Shown one piece after another: positions 1 through 10,119 of a stretch of 64,000 nt of DNA (position 1 is the stretch's first letter; each line of letters starts with the position of its first letter). The notes beneath the pieces were generated by a model. The model did no database searches and was not told the origin of the DNA. It saw only the letters and a list, made by a program, of their open reading frames with translations. The position numbers were made by a program, and so were the translations under genes. Source of the DNA: UBA1926 sp002337215 (lineage in GTDB: Bacteria; Planctomycetota; Phycisphaerae; Phycisphaerales; UBA1924); the NCBI GenBank assembly GCA_963973795.1, contig CAXBAF010000007.1, forward strand, positions 59,201 through 123,200, in the 5' to 3' direction.

Positions 1-2
1 TT

Positions 3-251
3 GCACCCGATTGGGACTTCATTCTCAAGGCTTTCTTCGATGTCGGGTATGTGAACAACAGCCGGGCGCTCGGGTTCGAGAGCGACGAGTCGCTGATGGG
101 CACCGGGTTGGGTGCCGAGCTGCGTCTGGCGGGGAATCTGAGTTTTCGGACCGACTGGGGCATCGTATTGGACGAGATTGGTTCCGATACCCCCTCCCCG
201 ACGACGGTTGGATCGCAGCGTTGGCACTTTGTCTTCACGCTGCTCTACTGA
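3..251 (+). CDS. Two-partner secretion outer-membrane transporter (TpsB/ShlB-FhaC type), C-terminal fragment
   Basis: Only the last 82 codons are inside the window; the reading frame is open from base 3 to the TGA at 249-251. The residues alternate polar and hydrophobic in several short strands, and the protein ends in ...HFVFTLLY, with an aromatic C-terminal residue as expected for an outer-membrane beta-barrel recognised by the BAM machinery. The internal 'LGAELRLAG' and 'FRTDWGI' strands resemble the end of haemolysin-secretion transporters of the ShlB/FhaC family. The next gene, 98 bp downstream, encodes a filamentous-haemagglutinin-like exoprotein, which is the usual TpsA partner. The assignment is therefore partly from context; a different beta-barrel protein cannot be excluded from this fragment alone. 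Confidence 0.6.
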   Translation, partial: APDWDFILKAFFDVGYVNNSRALGFESDESLMGTGLGAELRLAGNLSFRTDWGIVLDEIGSDTPSPTTVGSQRWHFVFTLLY

Positions 252-349
252 GTTGCTTGTTTCTGTTGTAGACTGGACTTACGAGCGCCCCGGGAAGGGA
301 ATCGCTCCTTTGCTTCGCGTCAACACCGATAAGAATTGAGGGCCTCGAG

Positions 350-3300
350 ATGTCGCAACGTCAGACCAAGAGCCGTATGCAGAATCGCCGTGATCGTTCG
401 CGCACGAGCGGGCTGATCACCGCGGGTGTGATCGCGGGCGTGGTGAGCGTCCCGGCGCTGGCGGGTCCCAGTGGCGAGCAGGTCGTCCACGGGTCGGCCC
501 GATTCGACCGCGCCGGCAACCACACGACGATCACGACGAGCGATCGCGCGATCATCAACTATGACTCGTTCAACCTGAACCAGTACGAATCCGTCCGGTT
601 CATGCAGCCCGGTGCGTCGTCGCGGGTTCTGAACCGGATCCAGGGCGCGGCCCCGACGTTGATCGACGGTTCGGTATTCGCCAACGGTAATGTCTACTTC
701 GTGAACCGGGCGGGTGTCTTCTTCGGGCAGAACGCCGTGATCAACGTGGGCGGGATCTACGCCGCCGCGGGCAACATCACCAACCAGGACTTCCTGAACA
801 ATGTCAACCAGTTCACCGACCTGTCGGGATCGGTGATCAACGAGGGCACAATCAACGCGACCAGCGAGGCCCACCTGGTTGGTCGTCGGGTCGCGAACTT
901 TGGACGGATCGTCGCGCCGAACGGCATGGTTTCGATGACCGCCGGGAACGACGTCCTGCTCGGCCAGCGCGGGGGGAGGGTCTTCGCGCGGATCAGTGGC
1001 GACGCGTCGAACGCGGGCGCGGTCGGCGTCGAGAACCACGGTGTCATCGACGCCGGCTCGGGCCAGGTACTCGCGGGTGTGGGTGATCACTTCGCGCTGG
1101 CGCTTTACGACACCTCGGTGATCCGGGGCGATTCGGTCCGCATCGCGGGCTCGGCCCGCAGCACGGTGACGGTGCGCGGCGACATCGACGCCAGCAACGC
1201 GACCGGCAGCGGTGGTGATATCGAGATCCTCGGCGGGCGGATCGGTGTCTACGGCGCCGATCTGGACGCGAGCGGCACGACCGGTGGCGGCAATATCAAT
1301 ATCGGCGGCGATGAGCGCGGGCTCGGCGAACGGCTCCGCGCCGAGGTGACGCTTGTGGACAGCGGGACCTCGCTGTCGGTCGATGCGACCTCGAGCGGTG
1401 ACGCCGGGCGTGTCGTCGCGTGGTCCGACGGCGCAACAGTGTTCCGCGGAAAGGTCAGCGGCAACGCGCCGGGCAAGGGCGGCTTCACCGAGGTGTCGTC
1501 GCTGGGCTATCTGGAATTCAACGGCTCGATCGATCTTCGGGGCGCCGCCCAGAACGGCACGCTTCTGCTCGATCCCAAGAACATCATCGTGACCGCGACG
1601 AATCAGGGCGGCGCGACGGATATCAACGACGTCAACAGCTTCGCCGTCGACCCGAACGCGACCACACTCATCCATGACCAGGTCCTCGAAGGCTGGCTCA
1701 ACGGCGGCATCCTCGCGGACATCGTCTTCCAGGCGAACAACGACTTTATCTTCAACCCGTTCGCGTCTGTGACACAGAACGCCGGAACCAACTCACTCCG
1801 CATCTTCGCGGGTCGTCGAGTCGTGTTCGGCCCGAACTCGAATCTGATCATGGGCGGCGGCAGTCTGTTCGCGGTCGCGAACGCGGTGAATGAAGCCGGT
1901 TTCGTCGCGGCGAGCCGCGACGCGGGTCTCGGCTCGATCATCCTCGCGAACGGCTCGAACATCGAGATCCAGGGTGCGGGCCAGGTCGCGGACTTCACCG
2001 TCGATACCGGTGCGATGTCCGGTTCCATCGTCATGGTGGGGGAGCTGCTTTCGCCGACGATCAACCTCACCACGATCGACGCCACGAGCCAAGTGCTCTT
2101 CGTCGAAGACGGCAACGGGCTCACCGACCAGATCGGGCTCGGGGGCAGCGTCATCGTGAACGCGGGCGGTCAGGTCCTGTTCACCGGCAACGCGGGCGAG
2201 TGGTCGTTCGGTGCGCTGGATGTCACATCGCCTGAGATCCTCTTTGATAATGCCGCGACGGGCGTCGCGGCGACGGCCGGCTCGCTCCGGTTCGCCTCGC
2301 CTGTGTTCAACTCGGCGACCAACGGTCTGTTCACCTTCAACGGCCCGGCTGCCATCGAGGGGACCTACACGTCGGCCGGCGCGGCGCTCTTCACGGGCAC
2401 GCTGGACCTTGAGGGCGGGATCGATAGCAACGGCGACCTGACTTTCCAGGACGCGGTGACCCTGACGGGCGACGCGGTCATCAATCAGCTCTCGGCGGGC
2501 AATATTGAGTTCGCGAGCACCCTCGGCGCAACGAACGCGCTCATGGATGACCTGACCGTCAACCTCAACGGCAACGGCGACCTCTCGTTCCGCGGGCAGA
2601 TCGGGACCTTCGCGTCCCAACTCGGAGATATCCGGGTAACCGGCCTCAACGACACGCTCACGTTTGATGACTTTGTCTTCGCCGATTCGCTGACCTCCTC
2701 GGGTATCGGCGGCACGGTCAACCTCGGCAACGGCGATGACCAGTTCACGCTGCAGGGCAACAACGGGGCGGGCGCGGCGCTCGCGATCACTGGCGCCGAT
2801 GTCAATCTGGGCGGCAACGTGCTCGCGGTGGCGAGCGGTGTCTCCATCGAGCAACTGCTCACCGTCGCCGGCGATTTCTCGATCGGTGCGCTCAACCCAG
2901 CCGGGACGATCTCGCTGGGGTCGGTGCTTCTCGATGCCTCGGGCGGCAACGCGAACCTGACGCTCAACACGTTCGGCGGGGCGGACATCTTCGTCGCCGA
3001 CGGCGCGGGCGAGACCATCCGGCGCGACGCGAGCGGCGCGAACAGCGCCGATCTGAACATCAACTCGTCAGGCGGCGACGTGACCCTCGGCAATGTTCTC
3101 GCGAACGGGGCCGCGGATAACTTCCTGAATCTCCTTGAGATCCAGGCGGGCGCAGGCGAGGTGAACTATGCGGGCACCCGCTACGCGGCCGAGACGCTGA
3201 CGCTCAACGCCGCCGCCCACAACCTCGCCGACGCGGACAGCGTCTTCGGGGACGACGCGGCGTCGACCGCCGTCACCCAGGACATCTCCTTCCTGGGCGG

Positions 3301-6300
3301 CAATGTCAATGTCGCCGCGGGGCGGATGCTCGAGCTGAACGCGCTCGGCGCGGGCGGCAACGCTTCGGTTTTCGGCGTGCGGACGAACGGCGCGGGCTCC
3401 TCGCTCGTCTTCCGCGCGACCGACACCGCGTCGCTCGGCACGGGCGACACGGTCGGCGACGCGGGCAACGCCCTCGCGTCGATCGACGTGATCTCCGATG
3501 ACGTCACGATCGGCAACGGGATCTTCGCGACCGATCTGCTCCTCGATCCCACACTCGATTTCCTGACCTTCGGCGCCGTCAATTTCCTCGGCATGATGGT
3601 CGACGCGGGCGAGATCGCGAACCTCAACCTCGGTGCGATCGGCACCCTCTCGCTCGGCAGCAACGACATCGCCAACTTCGGCGCGTACAACGGCATTACG
3701 GTTCTCACCGGCGGCACCGCGCTCACTTCCGTCGGGCAGCTCAACGCCTTCGGGAATACCTCGGTCTCCGGCTCATTCGTGACGAACGCCGCGGGGGTGA
3801 ACTTCTTCGGCCCCACGACGCTCAATGCGGGCTCGACTTTCCAGACCACCGATTCGCAGGTGCGGTTCTTCTCATCCCTGGCGGCGTTCAACAACGCCTC
3901 TCTGGTCGATACCGGCAACGGGCTGATCTCGTTCGTCAACATCCTGCCGGTCCCGGGCGGCGTCGAGGTCGGCGCGGCGATCGACGCGGCCTTCGGCGGC
4001 GGCTCGCTCGCCATCACCACCGGGGCGGGCGGCACGGTCACACTCTTCGACGTCGGCCCCGCATCGCAGCTCGCGACGCTCACCGTAGACGGCGGGACCA
4101 TCAACTTCCGCGGCCAGCGATACGACGCCGCGGCCCAGACTTACACCGCCGACGCGTTCAACCTGCTCGGGGACGGGCCCGGCGTCCCGGGCAACGCGAT
4201 CTCCTTCTCGGGTGTGACGCCCGGGATGAATGTCCAGTCGCTCTCGTTCCTCGATCTGGGCGGCGGCGCTGACGCGACCGTGCAGGTCGCGGCGGGCGTC
4301 GCGGTCGACGCGATGCTCGACGGGGCGTTCCTCTCCGAGGCCGAGATCCTCGGGACGGGCGGCGCCGAGTCGCTGACCGTCGACGCGGGCTCGATCCAAC
4401 TCGACCGCGATCTCGGCAACTTCGCACCGGGTTCGGAGCTTGGGTCGGTCTCGCTGACCGCCGCCAACATCACCGCCGCGAATGTGTTCACCTCCGGTGA
4501 CCAGACCTACACGCTCGATACGGGTGCCGGGCAGCTGACGCTGAACGGCGCGACCTATCTCAGCACGGGCGCGTCCACGATCTCGATCAACGGCACCGCC
4601 GCGGACAACGTCCTTCTCAACGCGGGCGGACCGACGCTGTTTAATGTCGCGAACGGCACCGTCAACCTGAATGTCCCCTCGATCGTCGGGGCGGGCAACG
4701 ACCTCGTGGTGAACGCGGGGACCGCGGGCACGATCACCTTCGCGCCGGGCATCCAGATCACCGACGCGGGCCAGTTCTACTCCGCGGGCACGATGAACTT
4801 CCTCGGCTCCGCGATGCTCTCGAGCATGAACCCGGGGGCGGCGATCTCGTTCATTGGGGGCACGGTCGGCACGGCAGGCGACCTGACGATCCAGACCACG
4901 GGCGCGAATGCGGGTGTGAATTTCACGAGCGCACCGCTAACCGTGGGCGGCGCCCTGCTCGTGACGACCGCGGGTGACGCGTCCGCCGTTGGCTTCTCGG
5001 GCGGGTCCGTGAACGCGACGGCCCTGATCATCTCGACGACCGGTCCGAACTCCGGTATTTCCTTCTTCAACGCCCCGGTGACAGCCACTAGCTTGTTCGC
5101 GCGGACCACTGGCGATTCGTCGGCCGTGGACTTCACGGGCGGCTCGATCAGCACAACGGTGGGCGCGCTCATCACGACCGGGGGTGCGAACTCCGGCATC
5201 TCTCTCACCAACGCCTCGCTCACCGGGGGGACCAGCGTGGTCTTCTCGACCGGTGGCGACGCCTCCGTGCTGAACTTCTCGGGCAGCGCGATCAACGCCG
5301 CCGATGACATAGTGTTCCAGACCTTCGGCATGAACTCCGGTATCGACCTCATCAACGCTCCGCTGACCGCGGGCGGCAACTTGCTCCTGCAGTCAACCGG
5401 CGACGGCTCCGCCCTGGACTTCTCGGGCAGCGCGATCAACGCCGCCAATGACCTGACACTCGACACCGCCGGTGCGAACTCCGGTATCACCCTCACCACC
5501 GCCCCGCTGACCGCGGGCGGCACCCTGCTCGTCCGGTCCACCGGCGACAACTCTGCCCTGAGCCTCTCGGGCGGCGCGATCAACACGACGGGTGACCTGA
5601 CGATCTCGACGACCGGCGCGAATTCCGATGTTGCCCTTGCGAACGCCGCGGCGACCATCGGCGGGCTGACGACGATCACGACCACGGGTCTGAACGCGGG
5701 GATCGCGTTGACCAACGCCCCGCTGAGCCTGGGCGGCAACCTGCTGCTCCAGACCACCGGCGCGAACTCGGCGGTGAACGCCGCGGGCGGGGCGATCACC
5801 CTCAACGGATTCGATGTCACGGTCGACGTGTCCGGCGTTGGCGGGGATGTAAGCCTCGCGAACCTGATCGCCGCGGGCGGCGAGACGGTGACGATCCGTG
5901 CCAACGGCCTGACGACCCTCGCGGGTGCGGGCGGCGCGGGCCTCGGCTTGCTCGATCTGCAGACCAACACGCTCGCGATCAACGGTCTGACGGCCGCCGA
6001 CAGTGTGCTGATCAACACCCTCGGGTTCAACCCGCAGGACATTTCTGTGGGCGATGACGCCGCGCTCACGCCCGGGACACTCAACATCTCGAACGCGTCG
6101 CTGGCGAACCTCACGCCGGTCGCCGGGGGGACCAACAGCCTCACGATCGGCAACGCGGCATACGCGGGGCAGATCCTGATCGGGGACGCGACGATCAACC
6201 GTGATGTCGCGTTCACAACGGGAGGCAGCGGGATCATCAGTCTCGCTTCGACCGGCCTGCAGGGTACGGGCGGCCTGACGAGCATCGCGATGACCGCTCC

Positions 6301-8593
6301 CGAGATCCGCCTCGGCGGGGCGATCCAGTCGAACGCCGGGGCCTTCGCCCTCGCGTTGAACGGACCGGTGAACGTCTCGGGCACCGCCGATATCGACACC
6401 AACGGCGGCGCGATCCTCTTCGCCGACGCGATCAACGGTCTGAACCCAGGTACCGGGTTCCTCGACGTCGACACCGCGGGCGGCACGATCACGATGCGTG
6501 AAGACCTCGGCGTCATCGGTGCCACCAACGCGCTCGGACAGCTTTCGCTGGCCGGGGCCCCGACGCTCCGCCTCGTCGGTGCGAACACCTCGGGCGACCA
6601 GTTCTTCCAGACAACGGGCGGCGCGATCACGCTGCTCGACGGGGCAGCCTTCACCGCCGGCGACAACGGTGGCATCGCGTTCGCGAGCAATGTCGCCGCG
6701 CTGGGCGATGCACAGGCGACCACTGGTGCCGCAGGTTCGATCACTTTCCAGGGTCTGCTCGACGGCGTCGGCTCGCCGGCCCAGACCGTCACCCTGCTGA
6801 CAGGGGCCGGCGGTTCGGTGAATCTCGCCCAGGTGGGCGGGCCCGCCGGTCTCGGATCGTTGGATGTCACGACGGGGACGGTGACCCTCTCGGGTAACCT
6901 GTCGCTGCTGCAGAATCTTTCGATCATGGCGGACCAGACGCTGCTCAGCGGCGACCAGTCCATATCGGCTCAGTCGATCACACTCGCGACCGACGTCGAT
7001 TCCAACGGGGCGGCCGCGAATCTCTCGCTCGAGAACGCGATCACCACGTTGATCAACGGCCGCTTGGGCGGCAACTCGCCGCTCGCCTCGTTCACCTCTT
7101 CGCAGAACGGGACAACGACCCTCACGGGTGGCGTGTTCAGCAACGGCCTCGCGCTGTTCCGCAACGGTGTGATCATCTCCGGTGACGCGATCGTCCAGTC
7201 GTTCGGGAACACGGCCGCTGACGGCGTCCGCTTCCTCTCGACCATCGACGGCACCACGGCCGGGGCCGACTCGCTCACGCTGCTCACCGACCTGACAGGC
7301 GGGGAGTTGGCCGGCATCTCGCCCAACGGCCTTGGCATCGTGGATGCCAACGTCCCGGTGATCTCGCTGTTCGGCGACGTGGGCTCGAACATCGCCCTCG
7401 GCACGTTGGGCCTCAACTTCGGTGTTGATGTCAACGGTAACGCCATCGATGGTCGTGCCTTCGTCCCGGCTAACGCGACGATCGTGCTCGGCGATTCGAA
7501 CGCGTTCTTCGCCAATGGGACGACCACCGACCTGACCATCAACGCCGACAGCCTGTTCATGGGCCTCCGCGAGAAAATGGTCGCCCTCGGCAGCCTCACG
7601 GCCAGCGGGTCCAACGCCCGCCTGGGTGATATCGCGACGATCAACAACCTCGCGGTCAACTACGACGCGGTCACCGTGCTCCTCCGCGAGGCTGCGGATA
7701 TCTTTGACCCGACGACCGGGCTGGTCGCCCAGGACAGCGGCACCGACTTCGTCGCGGGCGGCACGCTCCAGTTCGGCACGATCGTCGCCTTCGACGGCCC
7801 CGGCGGGGCCCCGGAGTTCTCGCTCCCCGGCGGTGACCCGTCGATCGACGCGAACGTCGGAGCGTTCCTGTTCAAGTCGCTCGACAGCGACGTGAACGCG
7901 CTCGTGAACGGCGGCGGCGTGGTCGTCGACGTCCGAGCGGACGGCCCGACGAACACCAACGTCGCCGAAGCCCTCGCGGGTGCGATCCCGCAGGAGCAGG
8001 CCGCCGAGCCGGTGGTGACCGATGTCCCGCTCAGCCAGGTCGCGTTGGACGCGTTGGTTGACCTGGGCATCATCATCAAGCAGCCGGGCGAGAACCTGTA
8101 CCTGATCGATCTCCCCGATGACATCGCGGGTGCGGCGGATTCGACCCGCGTCTCGCGTCGCCGTCTGGAACCCACCCTGGTGAACTCGCTGGTCTCTGAC
8201 TACGACGCCGCGGTGAAGACGACGGTGACGGCGACGCCCGCCGAGGCGGGTGAAGGCCAGGCCGAGACTGTCTCCGTCGTCCGCCGGGACACCGAGATCA
8301 AGTCGATCCTGGATGACGCCTGGGACGCGTTCGTCGAGGCCGAGGGTGACAATGGCACCGCGGCCGACTTCTACGCCTTCGTCCGCTCCAATGCGGGGCA
8401 GTTCAGCAAGGCCGTGGTCGAGATCGAGCGTCTTCAGGAGGTCGTCTCCGCGGCCCGCGTGCTGGGTCTCACGGAGCGTGAGATCAGCGCCGTGAAGACC
8501 AAGATGTTCACGATGATGCAGCCCAACATGGGTGCCAGGGCCTTCCGCGACCTGATCGATGCGACCCCCGCGGCGTTGCTCGGCGTCCGCTGA
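350..8593 (+). CDS. Giant filamentous haemagglutinin-like exoprotein (TpsA)
   Basis: This 2747-residue secreted protein probably forms a long right-handed beta-helix, exported across the outer membrane by the TpsB encoded just upstream. Residues ~21-38 form a signal peptide ending in VPALA after a basic N-region. Residues ~40-290 look like the TPS secretion domain, with the hallmark stretch around 'VLNRI', 'NVYFVNRAGVFFGQ' and 'AVINVGGIYAAAGNI'. 'LLLDPKNIIV' near residue 405 is common in these adhesins. The body is rich in Gly, Asn, Thr, Ala and Asp with many short GG turns, including a block of ~47-residue repeats. The last ~250 residues lose the beta-helix pattern and become helical and charged. 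I see no toxin domain, no VENN motif and no sorting signal at the end. The role (adhesion, biofilm or contact) is inferred from the family. The start at 350 follows GAGGGCC. Confidence 0.85.
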   Translation: MSQRQTKSRMQNRRDRSRTSGLITAGVIAGVVSVPALAGPSGEQVVHGSARFDRAGNHTTITTSDRAIINYDSFNLNQYESVRFMQPGASSRVLNRIQGAAPTLIDGSVFANGNVYFVNRAGVFFGQNAVINVGGIYAAAGNITNQDFLNNVNQFTDLSGSVINEGTINATSEAHLVGRRVANFGRIVAPNGMVSMTAGNDVLLGQRGGRVFARISGDASNAGAVGVENHGVIDAGSGQVLAGVGDHFALALYDTSVIRGDSVRIAGSARSTVTVRGDIDASNATGSGGDIEILGGRIGVYGADLDASGTTGGGNINIGGDERGLGERLRAEVTLVDSGTSLSVDATSSGDAGRVVAWSDGATVFRGKVSGNAPGKGGFTEVSSLGYLEFNGSIDLRGAAQNGTLLLDPKNIIVTATNQGGATDINDVNSFAVDPNATTLIHDQVLEGWLNGGILADIVFQANNDFIFNPFASVTQNAGTNSLRIFAGRRVVFGPNSNLIMGGGSLFAVANAVNEAGFVAASRDAGLGSIILANGSNIEIQGAGQVADFTVDTGAMSGSIVMVGELLSPTINLTTIDATSQVLFVEDGNGLTDQIGLGGSVIVNAGGQVLFTGNAGEWSFGALDVTSPEILFDNAATGVAATAGSLRFASPVFNSATNGLFTFNGPAAIEGTYTSAGAALFTGTLDLEGGIDSNGDLTFQDAVTLTGDAVINQLSAGNIEFASTLGATNALMDDLTVNLNGNGDLSFRGQIGTFASQLGDIRVTGLNDTLTFDDFVFADSLTSSGIGGTVNLGNGDDQFTLQGNNGAGAALAITGADVNLGGNVLAVASGVSIEQLLTVAGDFSIGALNPAGTISLGSVLLDASGGNANLTLNTFGGADIFVADGAGETIRRDASGANSADLNINSSGGDVTLGNVLANGAADNFLNLLEIQAGAGEVNYAGTRYAAETLTLNAAAHNLADADSVFGDDAASTAVTQDISFLGGNVNVAAGRMLELNALGAGGNASVFGVRTNGAGSSLVFRATDTASLGTGDTVGDAGNALASIDVISDDVTIGNGIFATDLLLDPTLDFLTFGAVNFLGMMVDAGEIANLNLGAIGTLSLGSNDIANFGAYNGITVLTGGTALTSVGQLNAFGNTSVSGSFVTNAAGVNFFGPTTLNAGSTFQTTDSQVRFFSSLAAFNNASLVDTGNGLISFVNILPVPGGVEVGAAIDAAFGGGSLAITTGAGGTVTLFDVGPASQLATLTVDGGTINFRGQRYDAAAQTYTADAFNLLGDGPGVPGNAISFSGVTPGMNVQSLSFLDLGGGADATVQVAAGVAVDAMLDGAFLSEAEILGTGGAESLTVDAGSIQLDRDLGNFAPGSELGSVSLTAANITAANVFTSGDQTYTLDTGAGQLTLNGATYLSTGASTISINGTAADNVLLNAGGPTLFNVANGTVNLNVPSIVGAGNDLVVNAGTAGTITFAPGIQITDAGQFYSAGTMNFLGSAMLSSMNPGAAISFIGGTVGTAGDLTIQTTGANAGVNFTSAPLTVGGALLVTTAGDASAVGFSGGSVNATALIISTTGPNSGISFFNAPVTATSLFARTTGDSSAVDFTGGSISTTVGALITTGGANSGISLTNASLTGGTSVVFSTGGDASVLNFSGSAINAADDIVFQTFGMNSGIDLINAPLTAGGNLLLQSTGDGSALDFSGSAINAANDLTLDTAGANSGITLTTAPLTAGGTLLVRSTGDNSALSLSGGAINTTGDLTISTTGANSDVALANAAATIGGLTTITTTGLNAGIALTNAPLSLGGNLLLQTTGANSAVNAAGGAITLNGFDVTVDVSGVGGDVSLANLIAAGGETVTIRANGLTTLAGAGGAGLGLLDLQTNTLAINGLTAADSVLINTLGFNPQDISVGDDAALTPGTLNISNASLANLTPVAGGTNSLTIGNAAYAGQILIGDATINRDVAFTTGGSGIISLASTGLQGTGGLTSIAMTAPEIRLGGAIQSNAGAFALALNGPVNVSGTADIDTNGGAILFADAINGLNPGTGFLDVDTAGGTITMREDLGVIGATNALGQLSLAGAPTLRLVGANTSGDQFFQTTGGAITLLDGAAFTAGDNGGIAFASNVAALGDAQATTGAAGSITFQGLLDGVGSPAQTVTLLTGAGGSVNLAQVGGPAGLGSLDVTTGTVTLSGNLSLLQNLSIMADQTLLSGDQSISAQSITLATDVDSNGAAANLSLENAITTLINGRLGGNSPLASFTSSQNGTTTLTGGVFSNGLALFRNGVIISGDAIVQSFGNTAADGVRFLSTIDGTTAGADSLTLLTDLTGGELAGISPNGLGIVDANVPVISLFGDVGSNIALGTLGLNFGVDVNGNAIDGRAFVPANATIVLGDSNAFFANGTTTDLTINADSLFMGLREKMVALGSLTASGSNARLGDIATINNLAVNYDAVTVLLREAADIFDPTTGLVAQDSGTDFVAGGTLQFGTIVAFDGPGGAPEFSLPGGDPSIDANVGAFLFKSLDSDVNALVNGGGVVVDVRADGPTNTNVAEALAGAIPQEQAAEPVVTDVPLSQVALDALVDLGIIIKQPGENLYLIDLPDDIAGAADSTRVSRRRLEPTLVNSLVSDYDAAVKTTVTATPAEAGEGQAETVSVVRRDTEIKSILDDAWDAFVEAEGDNGTAADFYAFVRSNAGQFSKAVVEIERLQEVVSAARVLGLTEREISAVKTKMFTMMQPNMGARAFRDLIDATPAALLGVR
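4880..5815 (+). repeat. In-gene tandem repeat, about 6.5 copies of a ~47-codon (141 bp) unit
   Basis: Inside the TpsA gene the translated sequence cycles through two half-motifs. The first is 'TTGANSGI..TNAPLTAGG' and the second 'LL..TTGDxSAxxFSGGAIN'. Together they make one unit of about 47 residues, roughly two coils of a beta-helix. The two copies between about 5280 and 5460 are the most alike, sharing 'FSGSAINAA' and 'APLTAGG'. The copies have drifted elsewhere, so this is an old expansion rather than a recent slippage product. Confidence 0.75.
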
Positions 8594-8616
8594 ACAGTCC
8601 GCTGAACCGAGAACCA

Positions 8617-8671
8617 AACCGGGTTTCGTCGGGGCGTGCGTCGCACGCCCCGACGAACCCGGTTATTCTTT
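8617..8671 (+). terminator. Strong intrinsic terminator after tpsA
   Basis: Twenty-four bases after the tpsA stop codon lies a near-perfect hairpin. The left arm runs 8617-8640 (AACCGGGTTTCGTCGG...) and the right arm to 8664 (...CCGACGAACCCGGTT), with a single bulged T. It is followed by ATTCTTT. It separates the exoprotein transcript from the type VI cluster that begins at 8695. The stem is nearly symmetrical, but the T-rich tail favours plus-strand termination. Confidence 0.8.
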
Positions 8672-8694
8672 GACGGGACCCAGAGGAACGAGCC

Positions 8695-9924
8695 GTGGCA
8701 CTGATCGACATCGACAAGCTACTCAGCGAAATCTCGCCGGACGAGCCTTGCGGCCCGGACCTCGAGTACGACGCCGAATTCGTTGCGTTGCAGCAGGACG
8801 CGGAAGGCACGCCGGCGAAGTACACGCCCGACGGGCAGCTCGTCGATGAAGGCGAGGACCCCAACTGGCGTGACATCCGAGATCGCTGTGTCGCGATGTT
8901 TGATCGGACGATCGATCTCCGGATCGCCGTGCTGCTGGCCGACGCCCTCATGTGCCAGCACGGCCTCGAGGGGCTCCGCGACGGGCTCGCGTTGCTCAAG
9001 GCGATGCACGAGCGGTGCTGGGATCATTTCCACCCGCAGCTCGATCCGGACGATGACAACGACCCGCTGATGCGGATGAACCTCGTCGCGGCATTCGCCG
9101 CGCCGATCGGCATGGACGGCGATCCGCTTCGGTTCCAGCAGCGTCTCAGGGATGTCCCGCTCGCCAAGTCGCGTCAGATCGGAAATTTCGCGCTTCGTGA
9201 TCTGATGGTCGCAACGGGTGATCTTCCTCCGAGCGCTTCGTCCGGCGAAACTCCGCCCAACGAGCAACTGATCGAGGCCGCCTTCCGTGATACGGAGGGC
9301 GACGAACTTAAGCGAGCGGGCGAGGCCGCCTCCGAAGCCGTGGTTCTTTCTCGAGAATTGGATCAGTGGGTCACGACGAAGGTCGGCTCGACCAACGCCG
9401 CGAACCTCGCGTCATGGCACGAGATCGTGGGTGATCTCAACAAACGCCTGACCGCTCGTATCGCGGCCCGCTTCCCGGGCGAAGCCGTCGGCGATGACGA
9501 GGAATCGGGTGCCGATGATGATGTTAGAACCACCGAAGGTGGTTCTCCCCGGCCGTCTTCGGCGGGCCTGAGCGGTGGGGTTCACTCACGCGACGACGTG
9601 CTCCGAGCGCTGAACAAAGTCCTTGAGTACTACGCCGCATACGAGCCATCGAGCCCGGTGCCCATGCTGATCCGGCGGGCTCAGCGGCTCGTCACGATGG
9701 ACTTCATCGACATCATCCGGGACCTGAGCCCCACGGCGATCGAGCAACTCCGCGTGATCGGTGGCGAAGAGGCGGTCTCGGGTTCCGCCGGCCCCGTGAG
9801 CACGGCGCCACCCCCGACGCCCGCAAGCGCAGCGGCACCCGCGGCCCCGCCGCCCAGCAGGTCGTCCTCTGGTTCCGCTGAACCGGTAAAACTCAGCGCG
9901 TCGGATTTTGCGCCGAGATCCTGA
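8695..9924 (+). CDS. tssA: Type VI secretion protein TssA (ImpA)
   Basis: TssA caps and stabilises the growing T6SS sheath/tube and links it to the baseplate. The 409-residue protein opens with the ImpA N-terminal domain ('DEPCGPDLEYDAEF', then 'PNWRDIRDRC' and 'LRIAVLLADAL', residues ~15-130). A second conserved segment at residues ~300-365 carries 'YYAAYEPSSPVPMLIRRA', typical of the C-terminal multimerisation region of the TssA1 class. The last ~50 residues form a Pro/Ala/Ser-rich tail that looks disordered. The start is GTG at 8695, chosen because AGAGGAACGAG precedes it at good spacing and the conserved N-terminus begins there. It is the first gene of the T6SS locus, which runs to 20279. 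Confidence 0.92.
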   Translation: MALIDIDKLLSEISPDEPCGPDLEYDAEFVALQQDAEGTPAKYTPDGQLVDEGEDPNWRDIRDRCVAMFDRTIDLRIAVLLADALMCQHGLEGLRDGLALLKAMHERCWDHFHPQLDPDDDNDPLMRMNLVAAFAAPIGMDGDPLRFQQRLRDVPLAKSRQIGNFALRDLMVATGDLPPSASSGETPPNEQLIEAAFRDTEGDELKRAGEAASEAVVLSRELDQWVTTKVGSTNAANLASWHEIVGDLNKRLTARIAARFPGEAVGDDEESGADDDVRTTEGGSPRPSSAGLSGGVHSRDDVLRALNKVLEYYAAYEPSSPVPMLIRRAQRLVTMDFIDIIRDLSPTAIEQLRVIGGEEAVSGSAGPVSTAPPPTPASAAAPAAPPPSRSSSGSAEPVKLSASDFAPRS

Positions 9925-10119
9925 TCGACGGAGCCGGAACCTGTACGGCGTGCCTGTTTCCGATCGCTCGGCTGCACACGACCGTATTTCTTCTGGTATC
10001 TTGTACGCTTGGAATGTGCCGACCCCGTTGGGGGGCGGGAATTGGGATCGTTTGCCCGGGAGGGCGGCGGTTGACCGGCAGAAGACCGCGCCGGCGGTCG
10101 ATCGGAAGGGAGCAGGCCG

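Noticed and set aside
5393..8617. A 1074-codon open frame on the minus strand opposite the tpsA gene, plus several other long antisense frames in 350-7000
   Set aside because: They mirror the codon bias of the high-GC repetitive tpsA gene, encode Arg/Asp/Gly-rich sequence without any domain, and have no Shine-Dalgarno. The plus-strand product has a signal peptide and clear family motifs.
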